Origin: Pseudomonadota bacterium
Lineage (GTDB): Bacteria; Pseudomonadota; Gammaproteobacteria; Steroidobacterales; Steroidobacteraceae
DNA: 64,000 bases
Reading direction: 5' to 3'
Assembly (NCBI GenBank): GCA_025355105.1
Contig: JANYAE010000006.1
Span: 1-64,000 of the forward strand
Positions within the stretch are counted from its first letter, which is position 1. The number at the start of each line of letters is the position of its first letter. Below the pieces are notes generated by a model that saw only the letters and a program-made list of their open reading frames with translations, had not been told where the DNA came from and made no database searches. Made by a program: the position numbers and the translations under genes. Positions 1-10,960 of this stretch are shown in pieces.

Positions 1-47
1 CGTCGCTGCCGCCCGGCCGGGTCATCTGCTGCGCGCCGCCCGTCACC

Positions 48-875
48 TCAGCGCAGCGGCTTCCTGAACTTCAGCACGAAGTTGTCGGCCTCGCCGATCA
101 CGACATACTTGGCCTTGTCCTTCTCGCCCTGCGACAGCGTCGGCGGCAGCGTCCAGACGCCGTCCACCCAGTCCTTGGTGTCCTTCGGGTTGGCGTCGAT
201 CTCCGAGGAGCCGACCAGCTCGAAGCCGGCCTTCTTGGCGAGCGCGATCGCGTAGTCCTCGCGGACGTAGCCCATCGGTGCCTTCGGGTCCTGCGGCTGG
301 TCGGTGCGGCCGCGATGGCCTTCGACGCCGAGGATGCCGCCCGGCTTCAACGCCTTGTAGCAGGCCGCCAGCACGTCGTCGACGTAGCCGGCGTCCATCC
401 AGTTGTGGATGTTGCGGAAGGTCAGCACGAGGTCAGCGGAGCCGGCCGGCGCGATCTCGAAGTGGCCGGGGCCGAGCGTCGTCTCGACGACGTCGCCGAG
501 GCGGCCCTGTTGCGACGCGACGCGGCCGCGCCAGCGGGCGACGCCGGCATCCTCCTCGGCGTTGCCCGGCAGCGGCAGCGCGACGTAGTAGTGGCCGTGC
601 TTGGCGATGTACGGGCCGAGGATCTCGGTCCAGTAGCCGCCGCCCGGCCAGAGCTCGACGACCGTCATCGACGGCTTCAGGCCGAAGAAGGTCAGTTCCT
701 CGAGCGGGTGGCGCGCGGCGTCGCGCGCCACGAAGCGCGGCTCGCGCGCCGGGCTCGCGATCGTCGCCGCGAGGGCTGGATCCGGAGACGTCTCCACCGG
801 CGGCGCGGCGCCGGCGAGAGCGGTGAAGGCGAGGCAGACGAGCGCGGCAAGGCGCGGGGCAGAGATGGCGGGCAT
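48..875 (-). CDS. Class I SAM-dependent methyltransferase with predicted N-terminal signal peptide
   Basis: ORF 48..1073(-); likely start MPAISAPRLAALVCLAFTALAGAAPP (signal-peptide-like), followed by VVELWPGGGYWTEILGPYI (motif I-like) and DLVLTFRNIHNW. Confidence 0.75.
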   Translation of the reverse strand: MPAISAPRLAALVCLAFTALAGAAPPVETSPDPALAATIASPAREPRFVARDAARHPLEELTFFGLKPSMTVVELWPGGGYWTEILGPYIAKHGHYYVALPLPGNAEEDAGVARWRGRVASQQGRLGDVVETTLGPGHFEIAPAGSADLVLTFRNIHNWMDAGYVDDVLAACYKALKPGGILGVEGHRGRTDQPQDPKAPMGYVREDYAIALAKKAGFELVGSSEIDANPKDTKDWVDGVWTLPPTLSQGEKDKAKYVVIGEADNFVLKFRKPLR

Positions 876-946
876 CGGACACTCCATGTTCGGGGTGGGC
901 ATTCTAGCGCCGCGCGGCGCGCCTGCGCCGCGACCCGGCGCGCCCG

Positions 947-1474
947 TCACGCCAGTCGGCGCAGCAACAGCCGGTCGCTCTGCAGCGTCGCGCCGAGCAA
1001 GAAGGAGGTCGTGCCGACGTCCTCGAAGCCCTGCCTGGCGTAGAAAGCGCGGGCCCGATGGCTGTGCTCCCAAGTGGTGAGCCAGAGCGCGTCGCTGCCG
1101 GCAGCCCGCGCCTGGTCGACAGCGGCCGCCATCAGCGCCCCGGCGACGCCGCGACCGTGCCGGCTGCCATCGACGTAGAAGCGGCGGATTTCGCAGGGAT
1201 GCGACAGCGCGACATCGGCATGGGCCGACGCCGGGACCAGCACCGCGAAGCCGACCAGCTGGCCGCCGTCGAGCGCGAGCAGGCAGACGAGGCCCGGGCG
1301 CGCGAGGTCGGCGGCCTGGCGCGCGGCGCCGTAGTGGCGGGCGACATGCTGCTCGACGTCCGCCGGCGTGTTGAGCGGGCCGTAGGCCTCGCGGAAGGCG
1401 CGTTCGGCAAAAGCCGCGAGCGTCGCCGCGTCGCCGACCGCGGCGCGGCGGATCTCAAGTCCTGCCGCGCTCAC
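947..1474 (-). CDS. GNAT family N-acetyltransferase
   Basis: LEIRRAAVGDAATLAAFAERAF...IRRFYVDGSRHGRGVAGALMAAAVDQAR...ARAFYARQGFEDVGTTSF, typical GNAT motifs. Confidence 0.85.
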   Translation of the reverse strand: MSAAGLEIRRAAVGDAATLAAFAERAFREAYGPLNTPADVEQHVARHYGAARQAADLARPGLVCLLALDGGQLVGFAVLVPASAHADVALSHPCEIRRFYVDGSRHGRGVAGALMAAAVDQARAAGSDALWLTTWEHSHRARAFYARQGFEDVGTTSFLLGATLQSDRLLLRRLA

Positions 1475-1749
1475 GCCTCGAGCTCGCGCTCGAGGATCCG
1501 CGTGATCTCCGCCTCGGCGTGGCCGCGGAACATCGATAGTGCGAAGCCGAGGCGCGCATCGACCAGGATCTCGTCACGCCCGACCCGGACCGTGCCGTTG
1601 ACGTTGGCGTGCTCGATCCTGAGCAGATCACCTTGCCAGTGGCAGGCGGCGCCGAAGCGTTCGGTCAGCTTGTCGGCGACCTGCGAGATGCGCCGGTGCG
1701 CCTCGGCGTGCGACAGCGCGTGCGGCCGCCGGATCGACAGGTGGCTCAT
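1471..1749 (-). CDS. Polyhydroxyalkanoic acid system family protein
   Basis: Short protein [47 protein letters not shown]..., resembles the PHA_gran_rgn family; stop overlaps the next gene by 4 nt. Confidence 0.7.
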   Translation of the reverse strand: MSHLSIRRPHALSHAEAHRRISQVADKLTERFGAACHWQGDLLRIEHANVNGTVRVGRDEILVDARLGFALSMFRGHAEAEITRILERELEA

Positions 1750-3038
1750 CGGCCGGCAGCCCGCTCGCGGGCGATCGCGCGAAAGCCGATGTCACGGCGG
1801 CACTGCATGCCGGCGAAGGCGATCACCTCGACCAGCGCGTAGGCCTCGCGCTGCGCCGCCGCGACGCTCGCACCGCGGCCGACCGCGCACAGCACGCGCC
1901 CGCCGGCCGTGACCACGGCGTCGCCGCGGCGCTCGGTGCCGGCATGGAACACCTTGCCCGGCAGCCGTGCAGCCGCCTCGAGGCCCTCGATCCGGTCGCC
2001 CTTGCGCGGCGCGTCCGGGTAGCCGGCCGCGGCGAGCACGACGCCGACCGCGGCGCGCGCGTCCCAGCGGGCCTCGGTGGTCGCCAGCCGGCCGTCAAGC
2101 GCGGCCTCGACGAGCTCGACGAGGTCGGACTCGAGGCGCATCAGGATCGGCTGTGTCTCCGGATCGCCGAGGCGGCAGTTGAATTCGATGACGTTCGGCG
2201 TGCCGTCAGGCGCGATCATCAGGCCCGCGTACAGGAAGCCGGTATAGGGCGTGCCGTCGGCGACCAGTCCGCGCACCGTCGGCTCGATGACCTCGCGCAT
2301 GATCCGCGCGTTGAGCGCGTCGCTGACCACCGGCGCGGGCGAGTAGGCGCCCATGCCGCCGGTGTTCGGGCCCTGGTCGCCGTCGCCGACGCGCTTGTGG
2401 TCCTGCGAGGTGGCGAGCGCGAGGGCATGCGCGCCGTCGACGATGACGATGAAGCTCGCCTCCTCGCCGGGCAGGAACTCCTCGACGACGATCGTCTCGC
2501 CGGCGCGGCCGAAGGCGCCGTCGAACATCGACTCGATGCAGGCCAGCGCCTCCTCGTGGGTCGCGGCGATCACCACGCCCTTGCCGGCGGCGAGGCCGTC
2601 GGCCTTGACGACGATCGGTGGACGCTGCGCGCGCACGAAGGCAGGGTCGAAGCTCGCGCGCGTGAAGCGCGCGTAGGCGGCGGTCGGGATCCGGTGCCGG
2701 CTCAGGAACTCCTTGCTGAAGGCCTTCGAGCCCTCGAGCCGCGCGCAGGCGCGCGACGGACCGAAGCAGCGCAGGCCAGCCGCTTGGAAGGCGTCGACCA
2801 CGCCGGCGACCAGCGGCGCCTCCGGCCCGATGATCGTCAGATCGATGCGCGCCTGGCGCGCGAACGCGATCAGCCCGGCGACGTCGTCGGCGGCGACGGC
2901 GACGTTCTCGCAGCGCGCCTCGGCGGCGGTCCCGGCGTTGCCGGGCGCGACGAACACGCGCGTGACGCGCGCCGAGGCGGCCGCCTTCCAGGCGAGGGCG
3001 TGCTCGCGGCCGCCGGCTCCGACGATCAGGATGCGCAT
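1746..3038 (-). CDS. purD: Phosphoribosylamine--glycine ligase
   Basis: [22 protein letters not shown]...; ATP-grasp motifs [48 protein letters not shown]. Confidence 0.97.
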   Translation of the reverse strand: MRILIVGAGGREHALAWKAAASARVTRVFVAPGNAGTAAEARCENVAVAADDVAGLIAFARQARIDLTIIGPEAPLVAGVVDAFQAAGLRCFGPSRACARLEGSKAFSKEFLSRHRIPTAAYARFTRASFDPAFVRAQRPPIVVKADGLAAGKGVVIAATHEEALACIESMFDGAFGRAGETIVVEEFLPGEEASFIVIVDGAHALALATSQDHKRVGDGDQGPNTGGMGAYSPAPVVSDALNARIMREVIEPTVRGLVADGTPYTGFLYAGLMIAPDGTPNVIEFNCRLGDPETQPILMRLESDLVELVEAALDGRLATTEARWDARAAVGVVLAAAGYPDAPRKGDRIEGLEAAARLPGKVFHAGTERRGDAVVTAGGRVLCAVGRGASVAAAQREAYALVEVIAFAGMQCRRDIGFRAIARERAAGR

Positions 3039-3054
3039 CGGAGCCCCGCGTGCG

Positions 3055-4632
3055 TCAGTGGCGGAAGTGGCGCATGCCGGTGAACAGCATCGCCATGCCG
3101 TGCTCGTCGGCGGCGGCGATGACCTCGTCGTCGCGCAGCGAGCCGCCGGGCTGGATCACCGCGCCGATGCCGTACTCGGCGGCGACGTCGAGGCCGTCGC
3201 GGAACGGGAAGAACGCGTCCGAGGCCATCGCCGCGCCCTTGACCGCGAGGCCGGCGTCGCCGGCCTTCATCGCGGCGATGCGGCTCGAGACGACCCGGCT
3301 CATCTGCCCGGCGCCGATACCGAGCGTCAGCAGCTCGCGCGCATAGACGATCGCGTTCGACTTCACGTACTTGCAGACGCGCCACGCGAATAGCAGGTCG
3401 GCCAGTTCGCCGGCATCCGGCGCGCGGCGCGTGACGAGCCTGAGCGCGCCGGCCTCGATCGCGCCGGTGTCGCGGTCCTGGACCAGCAGGCCGCCGGTGA
3501 CGCTCTTGTATTCGTGGGCCGCGGCGGACGGCCCGCCGAGCTCGCCGGTGACCAGCACCCGTACGTTGGCCTTCGCCGCGGTCACCGCGAGCGCCGCTTC
3601 GCTGGCCGCGGGGGCGACGATCACCTCGACGAACTGCTGCTCGACGATCGCGCGCGCGGTCGGCGCGTCGAGCGCGCGGTTGAAGGCGATGATGCCGCCG
3701 AAGGCCGAGGTCGGGTCGGTGCGGTAGGCCTGGCGGTAGGCGGACTCGCAGCTCGCGGCGAGCGCCACACCGCAGGGATTGGCGTGCTTGACGATCACGC
3801 AGGCCGGCGTGTCGAACTGCCGCACGCACTCGAGCGCCGTGTCGGCGTCGGCGATGTTGTTGTACGAGAGCTCCTTGCCCTGCAGCTGGCGGCCGGTGGC
3901 GATGCCGGTGCCGCGGCGCACCGCGTCGGCGTAGAACGCGCCGTGCTGATGCGGGTTCTCGCCGTAGCGCAGGTCGAGCTGCTTGACGAAGCGCAGCTCG
4001 AGCGCCGCAGCGAACGGCGGCGCGACCGGGCGCGCGGCGCGCGCGAGCCAGTCGGCGACCATCGTGTCGTAGCGCGCGGTGTGCGCGTAGGCGCTCGCCG
4101 CGAGGCACTGGCGCAGCGCGAAGTCGGTGCCGCCGGCATCGAGCGCCGCGAGCACCGCGGCGTAGTTGGCCGGATCGACGAGCACCGCGACGTGCGCGTG
4201 GTTCTTGGCGGCGGCGCGCAGCATCGCCGGCCCGCCGATGTCGATGTTCTCGACGCCGTCGGCGTAGCTGCAGTTCGGGCGCGCAACGGTCTCGGCGAAG
4301 GGGTAGAGGTTGACGACCAGCAGGTCGATCGGCTCGATGCCGTGCTCGCGCATCACCGCGTCGTCGGTGCCGCGCCGGCCAAGCAGACCGCCGTGCACGC
4401 GCGGGTGCAGCGTCTTGACGCGGCCGTCCATGATTTCCGGGAAACCGGTGTAGGCCGACACCTCGGTGACCGTGAGACCGGCGGCGGCGAGCAGCTGGGC
4501 GGTGCCGCCGGTCGACAGCAGCGCGACGCCGCGCTCGGCGAGCGCCTGGCCGAGCTCGACCACGCCGCGCTTGTCGGAGACGCTCAGCAGCGCGCGGCGC
4601 ACCGGCGTCCGCGCGGCGACGCTACTCGACAA
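3055..4632 (-). CDS. purH: Bifunctional AICAR formyltransferase/IMP cyclohydrolase
   Basis: [20 protein letters not shown]...STGGTAQLL...[21 protein letters not shown]...LRYGENPHQ. Confidence 0.97.
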   Translation of the reverse strand: MSSSVAARTPVRRALLSVSDKRGVVELGQALAERGVALLSTGGTAQLLAAAGLTVTEVSAYTGFPEIMDGRVKTLHPRVHGGLLGRRGTDDAVMREHGIEPIDLLVVNLYPFAETVARPNCSYADGVENIDIGGPAMLRAAAKNHAHVAVLVDPANYAAVLAALDAGGTDFALRQCLAASAYAHTARYDTMVADWLARAARPVAPPFAAALELRFVKQLDLRYGENPHQHGAFYADAVRRGTGIATGRQLQGKELSYNNIADADTALECVRQFDTPACVIVKHANPCGVALAASCESAYRQAYRTDPTSAFGGIIAFNRALDAPTARAIVEQQFVEVIVAPAASEAALAVTAAKANVRVLVTGELGGPSAAAHEYKSVTGGLLVQDRDTGAIEAGALRLVTRRAPDAGELADLLFAWRVCKYVKSNAIVYARELLTLGIGAGQMSRVVSSRIAAMKAGDAGLAVKGAAMASDAFFPFRDGLDVAAEYGIGAVIQPGGSLRDDEVIAAADEHGMAMLFTGMRHFRH

Positions 4633-4927
4633 GTCCGTAGTCCTCGAGCTTGCGCCGCAGCGTGCCGCGGTTGATGCCGAGGATCTCGGCGGCGCGGCAC
4701 TGGTTGCCGTCGGTGTGGCGCATCACCGCGCGGAACAGCGGCTCCTCGACCTCGCGCATCACGAGCTCGTACAGCCGCGACGGTCGGTGGCCGTTGAGCC
4801 GCTCGAAGTAGGCGCCGAGAGCGGCCTCGGCGTGCTCGCGCAGCGGCACATCCTTGAAGCCGCCGCGCGGCGGCGCACGGACCACGATCTCGCGGCGCGA
4901 GCGCGCCGCCTTCTTGCCGTTGACCAT
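4622..4927 (-). CDS. fis: DNA-binding protein Fis
   Basis: C-terminal [35 protein letters not shown]; located between dusB and purH. Confidence 0.93.
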   Translation of the reverse strand: MVNGKKAARSRREIVVRAPPRGGFKDVPLREHAEAALGAYFERLNGHRPSRLYELVMREVEEPLFRAVMRHTDGNQCRAAEILGINRGTLRRKLEDYGLVE

Positions 4928-4971
4928 CGTTCGTCCCCGTCGTCCCGCCGGTCGCGGGCGGCGGCCGCGCG

Positions 4972-6072
4972 CTACGCGACCTTGGCCCTCGGCCGTGAGC
5001 GGTCGCCTGTCGGCGTTCCCGCGTCCGGCTCCGGCTCTTCGTGCCCCCCGGCAATCGAGCCGTCGCCGACTGCCGCCTCCAACCACGCCCGCGCGAGCGT
5101 CAGCTGCACCACGGCCGACTCGGCGACGCGCATCTCGCGAAACAGCGCGTCGGCGCTGGTCACGGCGATGAGTTCGTCTCGATGGCTCTGGTGGTCCGGC
5201 ATCGCCGCGGCGCGATACCAGCCGAGATGCTTGCGTGCCACTCGAACGCCGGCGTGCTCGCCGTAGAAGGCGTACAGCTGCTCCAAGTGCGCGAGCATGA
5301 TATCACGGACTTCGGCGTGAACCGGCGGTGGCAACTCCCGCCCCGAGGTAAGGAAATGCCGTATTTCGCGGAAGATCCACGGCCGGCCCTGCGCGGCGCG
5401 CCCGATCATCACGGCATCTGCGCCGGTTTCTTCGAGTACCGCGCGCGCTTTCGCTCCGGAGTCGATGTCACCGTTCGCAAAAACCGGAATGCGCACCGAT
5501 TCTTTGATCGCGCGGATGGTTGCGTATTCGGCGGGCCCCTGATAATGGTCCGCCCGGGTGCGGCCGTGGACGGCGAGCGCCTGCACGCCGAGCGACTCGG
5601 CGAGTCGCGCGATGCGTGGCCCGTTGCGATGCTCGGTATCCCAGCCGGTGCGGATCTTGAGCGTCACCGGGACGTCGACCGCGCGCACCACGGCGTCGAG
5701 GATCGCGGCGACCAGCGACTCGTCGCGCAGCAGCGCCGATCCCGCGGCGCGATTGCATACTTTCTTCGCCGGGCAGCCCATGTTGATGTCGATGATCTGC
5801 GCGCCGAGCTCGGCGTTGCGGCGCGCCGCCTCGGCCATCATCGCCGGTTCGCCACCGGCGATCTGCACGACGCGCGGCTCAGGCTCGCCGCGGTGATCCA
5901 TGCGGTGGCGCGACTTGGCGGTGTGCCAGAGCCTGACGTCGGCGGTCACCATCTCCGAGGCGGCGATCCCGGCGCCGAGGCTGCGGCACAGCAGCCGGAA
6001 CGGCCGGTCGGTCACGCCGGCCATCGGCGCCAGCGCGAGCGGCGCGGTCAGCGTGAACGGGCCGATGCGCAT
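4972..6072 (-). CDS. dusB: tRNA-dihydrouridine synthase B
   Basis: LALAPMAGVTDRPFRLLCRSLGAG...INMGCPAKKVCNRAAGSALL...VHGRTRADHYQGPAEY...[16 protein letters not shown]. Confidence 0.96.
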   Translation of the reverse strand: MRIGPFTLTAPLALAPMAGVTDRPFRLLCRSLGAGIAASEMVTADVRLWHTAKSRHRMDHRGEPEPRVVQIAGGEPAMMAEAARRNAELGAQIIDINMGCPAKKVCNRAAGSALLRDESLVAAILDAVVRAVDVPVTLKIRTGWDTEHRNGPRIARLAESLGVQALAVHGRTRADHYQGPAEYATIRAIKESVRIPVFANGDIDSGAKARAVLEETGADAVMIGRAAQGRPWIFREIRHFLTSGRELPPPVHAEVRDIMLAHLEQLYAFYGEHAGVRVARKHLGWYRAAAMPDHQSHRDELIAVTSADALFREMRVAESAVVQLTLARAWLEAAVGDGSIAGGHEEPEPDAGTPTGDRSRPRAKVA

Positions 6073-7598
6073 CAGTTGCCGCCGGCCTTGGCGTCGGCGC
6101 CACAGGCGAGCGCGTCGTGGCGCGGCAGGCAGACGTCGAGCTCGAAGCCGACCGCCTGGTTGCCGGGATCGGCGAGGCTGAGGTCGGCGTCGGCGCGTGC
6201 GCCGGGGCCGAGCAGCTCGCGCGGCGCGGCGCGGCCCGGCAGGTACTCAGCCGGTGCGAACTCGCGGCGCCCGACCTGCGCGCCGAAGCGATCCTCGAGC
6301 GTGACGCGCAGCAGCGGAAACGGCTGGGCGCGGGTCGCTCGGTTGACGATGCTGGCGCGCAGCCGCAGCACGCCCGCGGCTTCCTCGCTCTGTGCACCCC
6401 ACTGCCGGACGTCGTAGGCGGCGAGGTTCCAGCGTGGCTCGATCGGCATGCCGAGGCGCGCGTAGAGCGTCGTGACCGCGGGCCCGATCAGCGGCAACTC
6501 GGCCAGCGCGTCGCGGTAGTAGTGCAGCGCCTGGACCCCGAGCGCGAGCGCAAGCAGCAGCGCCGCCGCGACGCTCGCGCCGCGCGGCAGACCAGGGCGC
6601 GCGCCGCCGTCCGCCGCGGCCTCGCGCGGCGCGAATTCCTCCGGAAGACCGGCCATGTCCTCGAGCGGCACCGGTGTCCAGGCCGGCGCCGCTCGCAGCG
6701 CGCGAACCGCCTCGTCCGGCGCGGGCGCCGCCGCCTCCGGCCTGCCGGCGCGCGCCGCAACCGCGGCGTCCGTGACCTCCGCGAGCTCGATCTCCGTCAC
6801 CTCATCCGCGCCCAGCTCGCCCACCTCGGCGGGTTCAAGCTCGAAGTCCGCCGCGAATGCCGGTGCCCGGTACTCGTCGGTGCGCGCCAGCGGATCGTCC
6901 GCGGCTTCGAGGATCACGAGCTCGTCCGGCGCTTCGAAAGGTTCGCTGCCACCCGGCGGGCTCGTGCTCGCGAAATCCAGGTCGAGCGCGGGGTCCGGCG
7001 CGGACGGGTCGCGGACGAACACCTGCTCCCAGCGCTCCGCCGGCAGATCGAATTCGAGGGCGGCGTCCGGGATGTCCGCGGCGCCCTCGTCGCCGAGCAC
7101 GATGTCCTCGACGTCGCTCGGCTCGAGGATGTTGATCTCGTCGCCGTCCGGAACGTGGACCGTCACCGGCGCCGCGGGCGGCGCGGTGGCCGGCGCCGGC
7201 ATCGAGCGCGGTTGCGCGCCTCGAGCGAGGATCGCCGCGATTTCGCCGAGCTCGCGTTCCTCGTCGGCCGAGGGCCGGTTGCGGGTCGCGGCGCCGAAGG
7301 CGCGCGGCGATTCCGGTGGTGGCGGTGGCTGTGGCGCTGGTGGCGCCGCCGGTGGCGGCGACGAAGGTGACGGCGCGGGCGAAGGCGACGGCGCGGCGGC
7401 CGGGCGGCCGTCGGCCGGCTCGCCGACGATGCGCGAGGCGGACGCGGCGTTCACCTCCATCTCGATGTCGTCGGTGAGGAAGCGCAGCGCGTCAAAGCTC
7501 GTGTCGCAGACGCCGCAACGGACCTGACCCTGCGCCGCGCGCAGCACCGGGGCGGTCACGCGGAACACGGTGCCGCATTCAGGACATTGCGTATACAC
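6072..7598 (-). CDS. Zinc-ribbon, DUF3426 domain-containing protein (MJ0042-type zinc finger, single TM)
   Basis: MYTQCPECGTVFRVTAPVLRAAQGQVRCGVCDTSFDAL N-terminus, long Pro/Ala-rich and acidic linker, one TM segment, C-terminal DUF3426-like domain. Confidence 0.85.
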   Translation of the reverse strand: MYTQCPECGTVFRVTAPVLRAAQGQVRCGVCDTSFDALRFLTDDIEMEVNAASASRIVGEPADGRPAAAPSPSPAPSPSSPPPAAPPAPQPPPPPESPRAFGAATRNRPSADEERELGEIAAILARGAQPRSMPAPATAPPAAPVTVHVPDGDEINILEPSDVEDIVLGDEGAADIPDAALEFDLPAERWEQVFVRDPSAPDPALDLDFASTSPPGGSEPFEAPDELVILEAADDPLARTDEYRAPAFAADFELEPAEVGELGADEVTEIELAEVTDAAVAARAGRPEAAAPAPDEAVRALRAAPAWTPVPLEDMAGLPEEFAPREAAADGGARPGLPRGASVAAALLLALALGVQALHYYRDALAELPLIGPAVTTLYARLGMPIEPRWNLAAYDVRQWGAQSEEAAGVLRLRASIVNRATRAQPFPLLRVTLEDRFGAQVGRREFAPAEYLPGRAAPRELLGPGARADADLSLADPGNQAVGFELDVCLPRHDALACGADAKAGGN

Positions 7599-7607
7599 GC
7601 TCGAGCC

Positions 7608-8501
7608 TCATGTGCGCCGCCGCCCGGCCAGGAGGGCCCAGTCATCGCGCAGCCGCGGAACCTCCATATCAAACCACGGCCCGTAGGCAGCCGCCACGGC
7701 CGGCGCCTGGCCGGTCAGTAGGCCTGACAGCACGACGGCGCCACCGGGCCGGGTCGCGGCGGCGATCTGCGACGCGAGGGCGATCAGCGGCTCGGCGAGG
7801 ATGTTGGCGAGCACCAGCCCGTAGCCGCTTCCCCAGGGCGCATCGGCAGGCGCGATCGCCAACGCCGCGCTGACGGCGTTGCGCTCGGCGTTGTCGCGGG
7901 TCGCGATCAGCGCCTGCGGGTCGATGTCCTGCGCATGCACGCTCGCGGCGCCGAGCTTGATCGCGGCGATCGCCAGGATCCCCGATCCGGTGCCGACGTC
8001 GAGCACGCGCTCGCCGGCGAGCGGCGCGCCGTCGAGCCAGTCGAGGCACAGGGCGGTGGTTGCGTGCGTGCCGGTGCCGAAGGCCAGCCCGGGATCGAGC
8101 CAGACGATCACCGGCGCGTCCGCCGTACGCTCGTCGACCGGTGGCGTGAGGCCGCCGGGGCAGATCCACAGCCGCCGACCGAAGCGCATCGGCCGGAAGT
8201 CCTTGAGCCACTCGCGCTCCCAGACGCGGTCGGCCAGTGTCTCGAAGCGGATCTCGAGCTCAGGCGCACCGAGCGCGCGCCGCAGCCTCGCCGCGAGCGT
8301 TGCCGGCACGGTCGCGGCATCGTAGAGCGCCGCCAGCGCCACCGACGGCCAGAGCGGCGTCGCGCCCGGCGCGGGCTCGAGGATCGGCGCGTCGCCGGCG
8401 TCCTGCAGCGTGACCGACAGTGCCCCGGCGTCGAAGCACGCCGTCTCGGCCGCCTCCGGGTCCAGGTTGCCGAGCGTCAGGTGGGCTTGCAGGTACGGCA
8501 C
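7608..8501 (-). CDS. prmA: Ribosomal protein L11 methyltransferase
   Basis: WLDPGLAFGTGTHATTALCLDWLDG...VLDVGTGSGILAIAAIKLGA...NILAEPLIALA. Confidence 0.95.
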   Translation of the reverse strand: MPYLQAHLTLGNLDPEAAETACFDAGALSVTLQDAGDAPILEPAPGATPLWPSVALAALYDAATVPATLAARLRRALGAPELEIRFETLADRVWEREWLKDFRPMRFGRRLWICPGGLTPPVDERTADAPVIVWLDPGLAFGTGTHATTALCLDWLDGAPLAGERVLDVGTGSGILAIAAIKLGAASVHAQDIDPQALIATRDNAERNAVSAALAIAPADAPWGSGYGLVLANILAEPLIALASQIAAATRPGGAVVLSGLLTGQAPAVAAAYGPWFDMEVPRLRDDWALLAGRRRT

Positions 8502-8560
8502 GCGGGGAGCGGGCGGCGGCGGGGCCGGCGCGGCAGGCCCGCGGCGGCGACGGGCTCGGC

Positions 8561-9904
8561 CTACTTGAGGCCGAGCCGGCGTTCGAGATAGTGGATATCG
8601 AGACCGCCCTGGCGGAACGCGGTGTGCCCGAAGATCTCCTGGTGCAGCGGCGCGTTGGTCTTGATGCCCTCGACGACCATCTCGGACAGAGCGTTTCGCA
8701 TCCGCGCGATCGCGGTGTCGCGGTCCTCGCCATGCGCGATCACCTTAGCGATCAGCGAGTCGTAGTAGGGCGGCACGTTGTAGCCGGTGTAGAGGTGGCT
8801 GTCGACGCGGATCCCGGGCCCCCCCGGCGGGTGCCACAGGCGCACCGGCCCAGGGCTCGGCACGAAGCCCTTCGGGTCCTCGGCGTTGATGCGGCACTCG
8901 ATCGCGTGGCCGCGGAACTCGACGTCCTCCTGCTTGAACGGCAGCGGCTCGCCGCCGGCGATCTTGAGCTGCAGCTTGACGAGGTCGATGCCGGTGATCA
9001 TCTCGGTGACCGGATGCTCGACCTGGATGCGCGTGTTCATCTCGATGAAGAAGAAGCGCCCATCCTCGTACAGGAACTCGAGCGTGCCCGCGCCGCGGTA
9101 GCCGACCTTCGACAGCGCCGCGGTGATGCTCTCGGTCATCATCTGGCGCTGCTTGGGCGTGATGCCGGGGGCAGGCGCTTCCTCGACGATCTTCTGATGA
9201 CGGCGCTGCAGCGAGCAATCGCGCTCGCCCAGCACGACGACGTGCCCGTGGCTGTCGGCGACCACCTGGAACTCGATGTGCCGCGGCCGCTCCAGGAATT
9301 TCTCCATGTAGACCTGGTCGTTGCCGAAGGCGGCGAGCGCCTCGGCCCGGGTCACGTTGAGCGCGTTGAGCAGCGCCGCCTCGGAGTGCACGACGCGCAT
9401 GCCGCGGCCGCCGCCGCCCGCGGAGGCCTTGATGATCACCGGGTAGCCGAGGTTCTTGGCAATCTTGCGCGTCACGTCGGCATCGGCGCCCAAGGGCTCG
9501 CCCGAGCCCGGCACGCACGGCACGCCGGCCTCCTTCATGGTGCGGATCGCCGAGACCTTGTCGCCCATCAGGCGGATGGTCTCGGCCTTGGGTCCGACGA
9601 ACACGAAGCCGGACTTCTCGACGCGCTCGGCGAAGTCGGCGTTCTCGGACAGGAAACCGTAGCCCGGGTGGATCGCGACCGCGTCGGTGACCTCGGCGGC
9701 GGCGATGATCGCCGGCATGTTGAGGTAGCTGTCCTTCGACTGCGGCGGGCCGATGCAGACGGTCTCGTCGGCGAGCAGCACGTGCTTCAGCGTGTTGTCG
9801 GCGGTGGAATGCACGGCGACGGTCTTGATGCCGAGCTCGCGGCAGGCGCGCAGGATGCGCAGCGCAATCTCGCCACGATTCGCGATCAGCACTTTGTCGA
9901 TCAT
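8561..9904 (-). CDS. accC: Acetyl-CoA carboxylase biotin carboxylase subunit
   Basis: [33 protein letters not shown]...[15 protein letters not shown]...[22 protein letters not shown]. Confidence 0.98.
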   Translation of the reverse strand: MIDKVLIANRGEIALRILRACRELGIKTVAVHSTADNTLKHVLLADETVCIGPPQSKDSYLNMPAIIAAAEVTDAVAIHPGYGFLSENADFAERVEKSGFVFVGPKAETIRLMGDKVSAIRTMKEAGVPCVPGSGEPLGADADVTRKIAKNLGYPVIIKASAGGGGRGMRVVHSEAALLNALNVTRAEALAAFGNDQVYMEKFLERPRHIEFQVVADSHGHVVVLGERDCSLQRRHQKIVEEAPAPGITPKQRQMMTESITAALSKVGYRGAGTLEFLYEDGRFFFIEMNTRIQVEHPVTEMITGIDLVKLQLKIAGGEPLPFKQEDVEFRGHAIECRINAEDPKGFVPSPGPVRLWHPPGGPGIRVDSHLYTGYNVPPYYDSLIAKVIAHGEDRDTAIARMRNALSEMVVEGIKTNAPLHQEIFGHTAFRQGGLDIHYLERRLGLK

Positions 9905-9914
9905 GGCGGCGGTG

Positions 9915-10373
9915 TTATTCGATGATGAATAGCGGCTGGCCGAACTCGACCGGATCGCCGTTCTTCACCAGCACCGAGACGACCTTGCCGGCCTTGTCCG
10001 ACTCGATCTGGTTCATCATCTTCATGGCCTCGATGATGCAGAGCGTCTGGCCGACCTTGACCTCGCTGCCGACCTCGACGAAGGACTTCGCGCCGGGCGC
10101 CGCGGAGCCGTAGAAGGTGCCCACCATCGGTGCGGTGACGGCGGTGTCCGGGCGCGGGCCGGGGTCCGGCTCCTCGGCCGCGGCCTTGGCAGCTGGCGCC
10201 GGGGTCGCGGCGGCGGCCGGGGGCGCGGCTTGCGGCGCCTGCACGTAGGTCGTCACGGCGCCCGGGCCGTGGCGGCTGATGCGCACGGACTCCTCGCCCT
10301 CCTTGATCTCGATCTCGGCGACACCGGACTCCTCGAGCAGTTCGATGAGCTTCTTGACCTTGCGTATGTCCAT
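9915..10373 (-). CDS. accB: Acetyl-CoA carboxylase biotin carboxyl carrier protein
   Basis: C-terminal biotinyl motif [20 protein letters not shown]; adjacent to accC. Confidence 0.97.
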   Translation of the reverse strand: MDIRKVKKLIELLEESGVAEIEIKEGEESVRISRHGPGAVTTYVQAPQAAPPAAAATPAPAAKAAAEEPDPGPRPDTAVTAPMVGTFYGSAAPGAKSFVEVGSEVKVGQTLCIIEAMKMMNQIESDKAGKVVSVLVKNGDPVEFGQPLFIIE

Positions 10374-10394
10374 CAGAATTCCCCGTCGAATGGA

Positions 10395-10841
10395 TCAGCG
10401 TCGCGAGGCGAGGCGCGTCAGCGCCGCCTCGAGCGCGAACTCGTAGCCCTGGGCGCCGAGGCCGACGATCACGCCGGCCGCGAGCGCGGAAAGATAGGAG
10501 TGGTGCCGGAACGCCTCACGCGCGTAGACGTTCGACAAGTGCACCTCGTAAAACGGCAGTGCCACTGCCTGGAACGCGTCCATCAGCGCGATGCTCGAAT
10601 GCGTGAACGCGCCGGCATTGACGATGATCGCGTCCGTTCCGTCCTGCTTGGCCTTCTGGACGGCGGCGATCAGCTCATGCTCGGCGTTCGACTGCACGGC
10701 CACCAGCGTCGCGCCGCGCGCCGACGCCAGCTGCTCCAGACGGCCGATGATGTCAGGGAGCGTCTGGGAGCCATACAGGTGCGGCTCCCTCGTCCCCAAC
10801 AAATTCAGGTTGGGTCCGTTGAGGACCAGAATCCGCGGCAT
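10395..10841 (-). CDS. aroQ: Type II 3-dehydroquinate dehydratase
   Basis: [28 protein letters not shown]...[18 protein letters not shown]...[20 protein letters not shown]. Confidence 0.97.
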   Translation of the reverse strand: MPRILVLNGPNLNLLGTREPHLYGSQTLPDIIGRLEQLASARGATLVAVQSNAEHELIAAVQKAKQDGTDAIIVNAGAFTHSSIALMDAFQAVALPFYEVHLSNVYAREAFRHHSYLSALAAGVIVGLGAQGYEFALEAALTRLASRR

Positions 10842-10960
10842 CGGCTCCCCTATCGCCGTGGCGAGGCCGCGGAGTTTAACCGTAATCCGGTGCTGGCGCG
10901 CAATTGGGCGCGATCAGGGGCCGATCTGCGGCAAACAGCCGCGATCTATCGGTGAAAACC

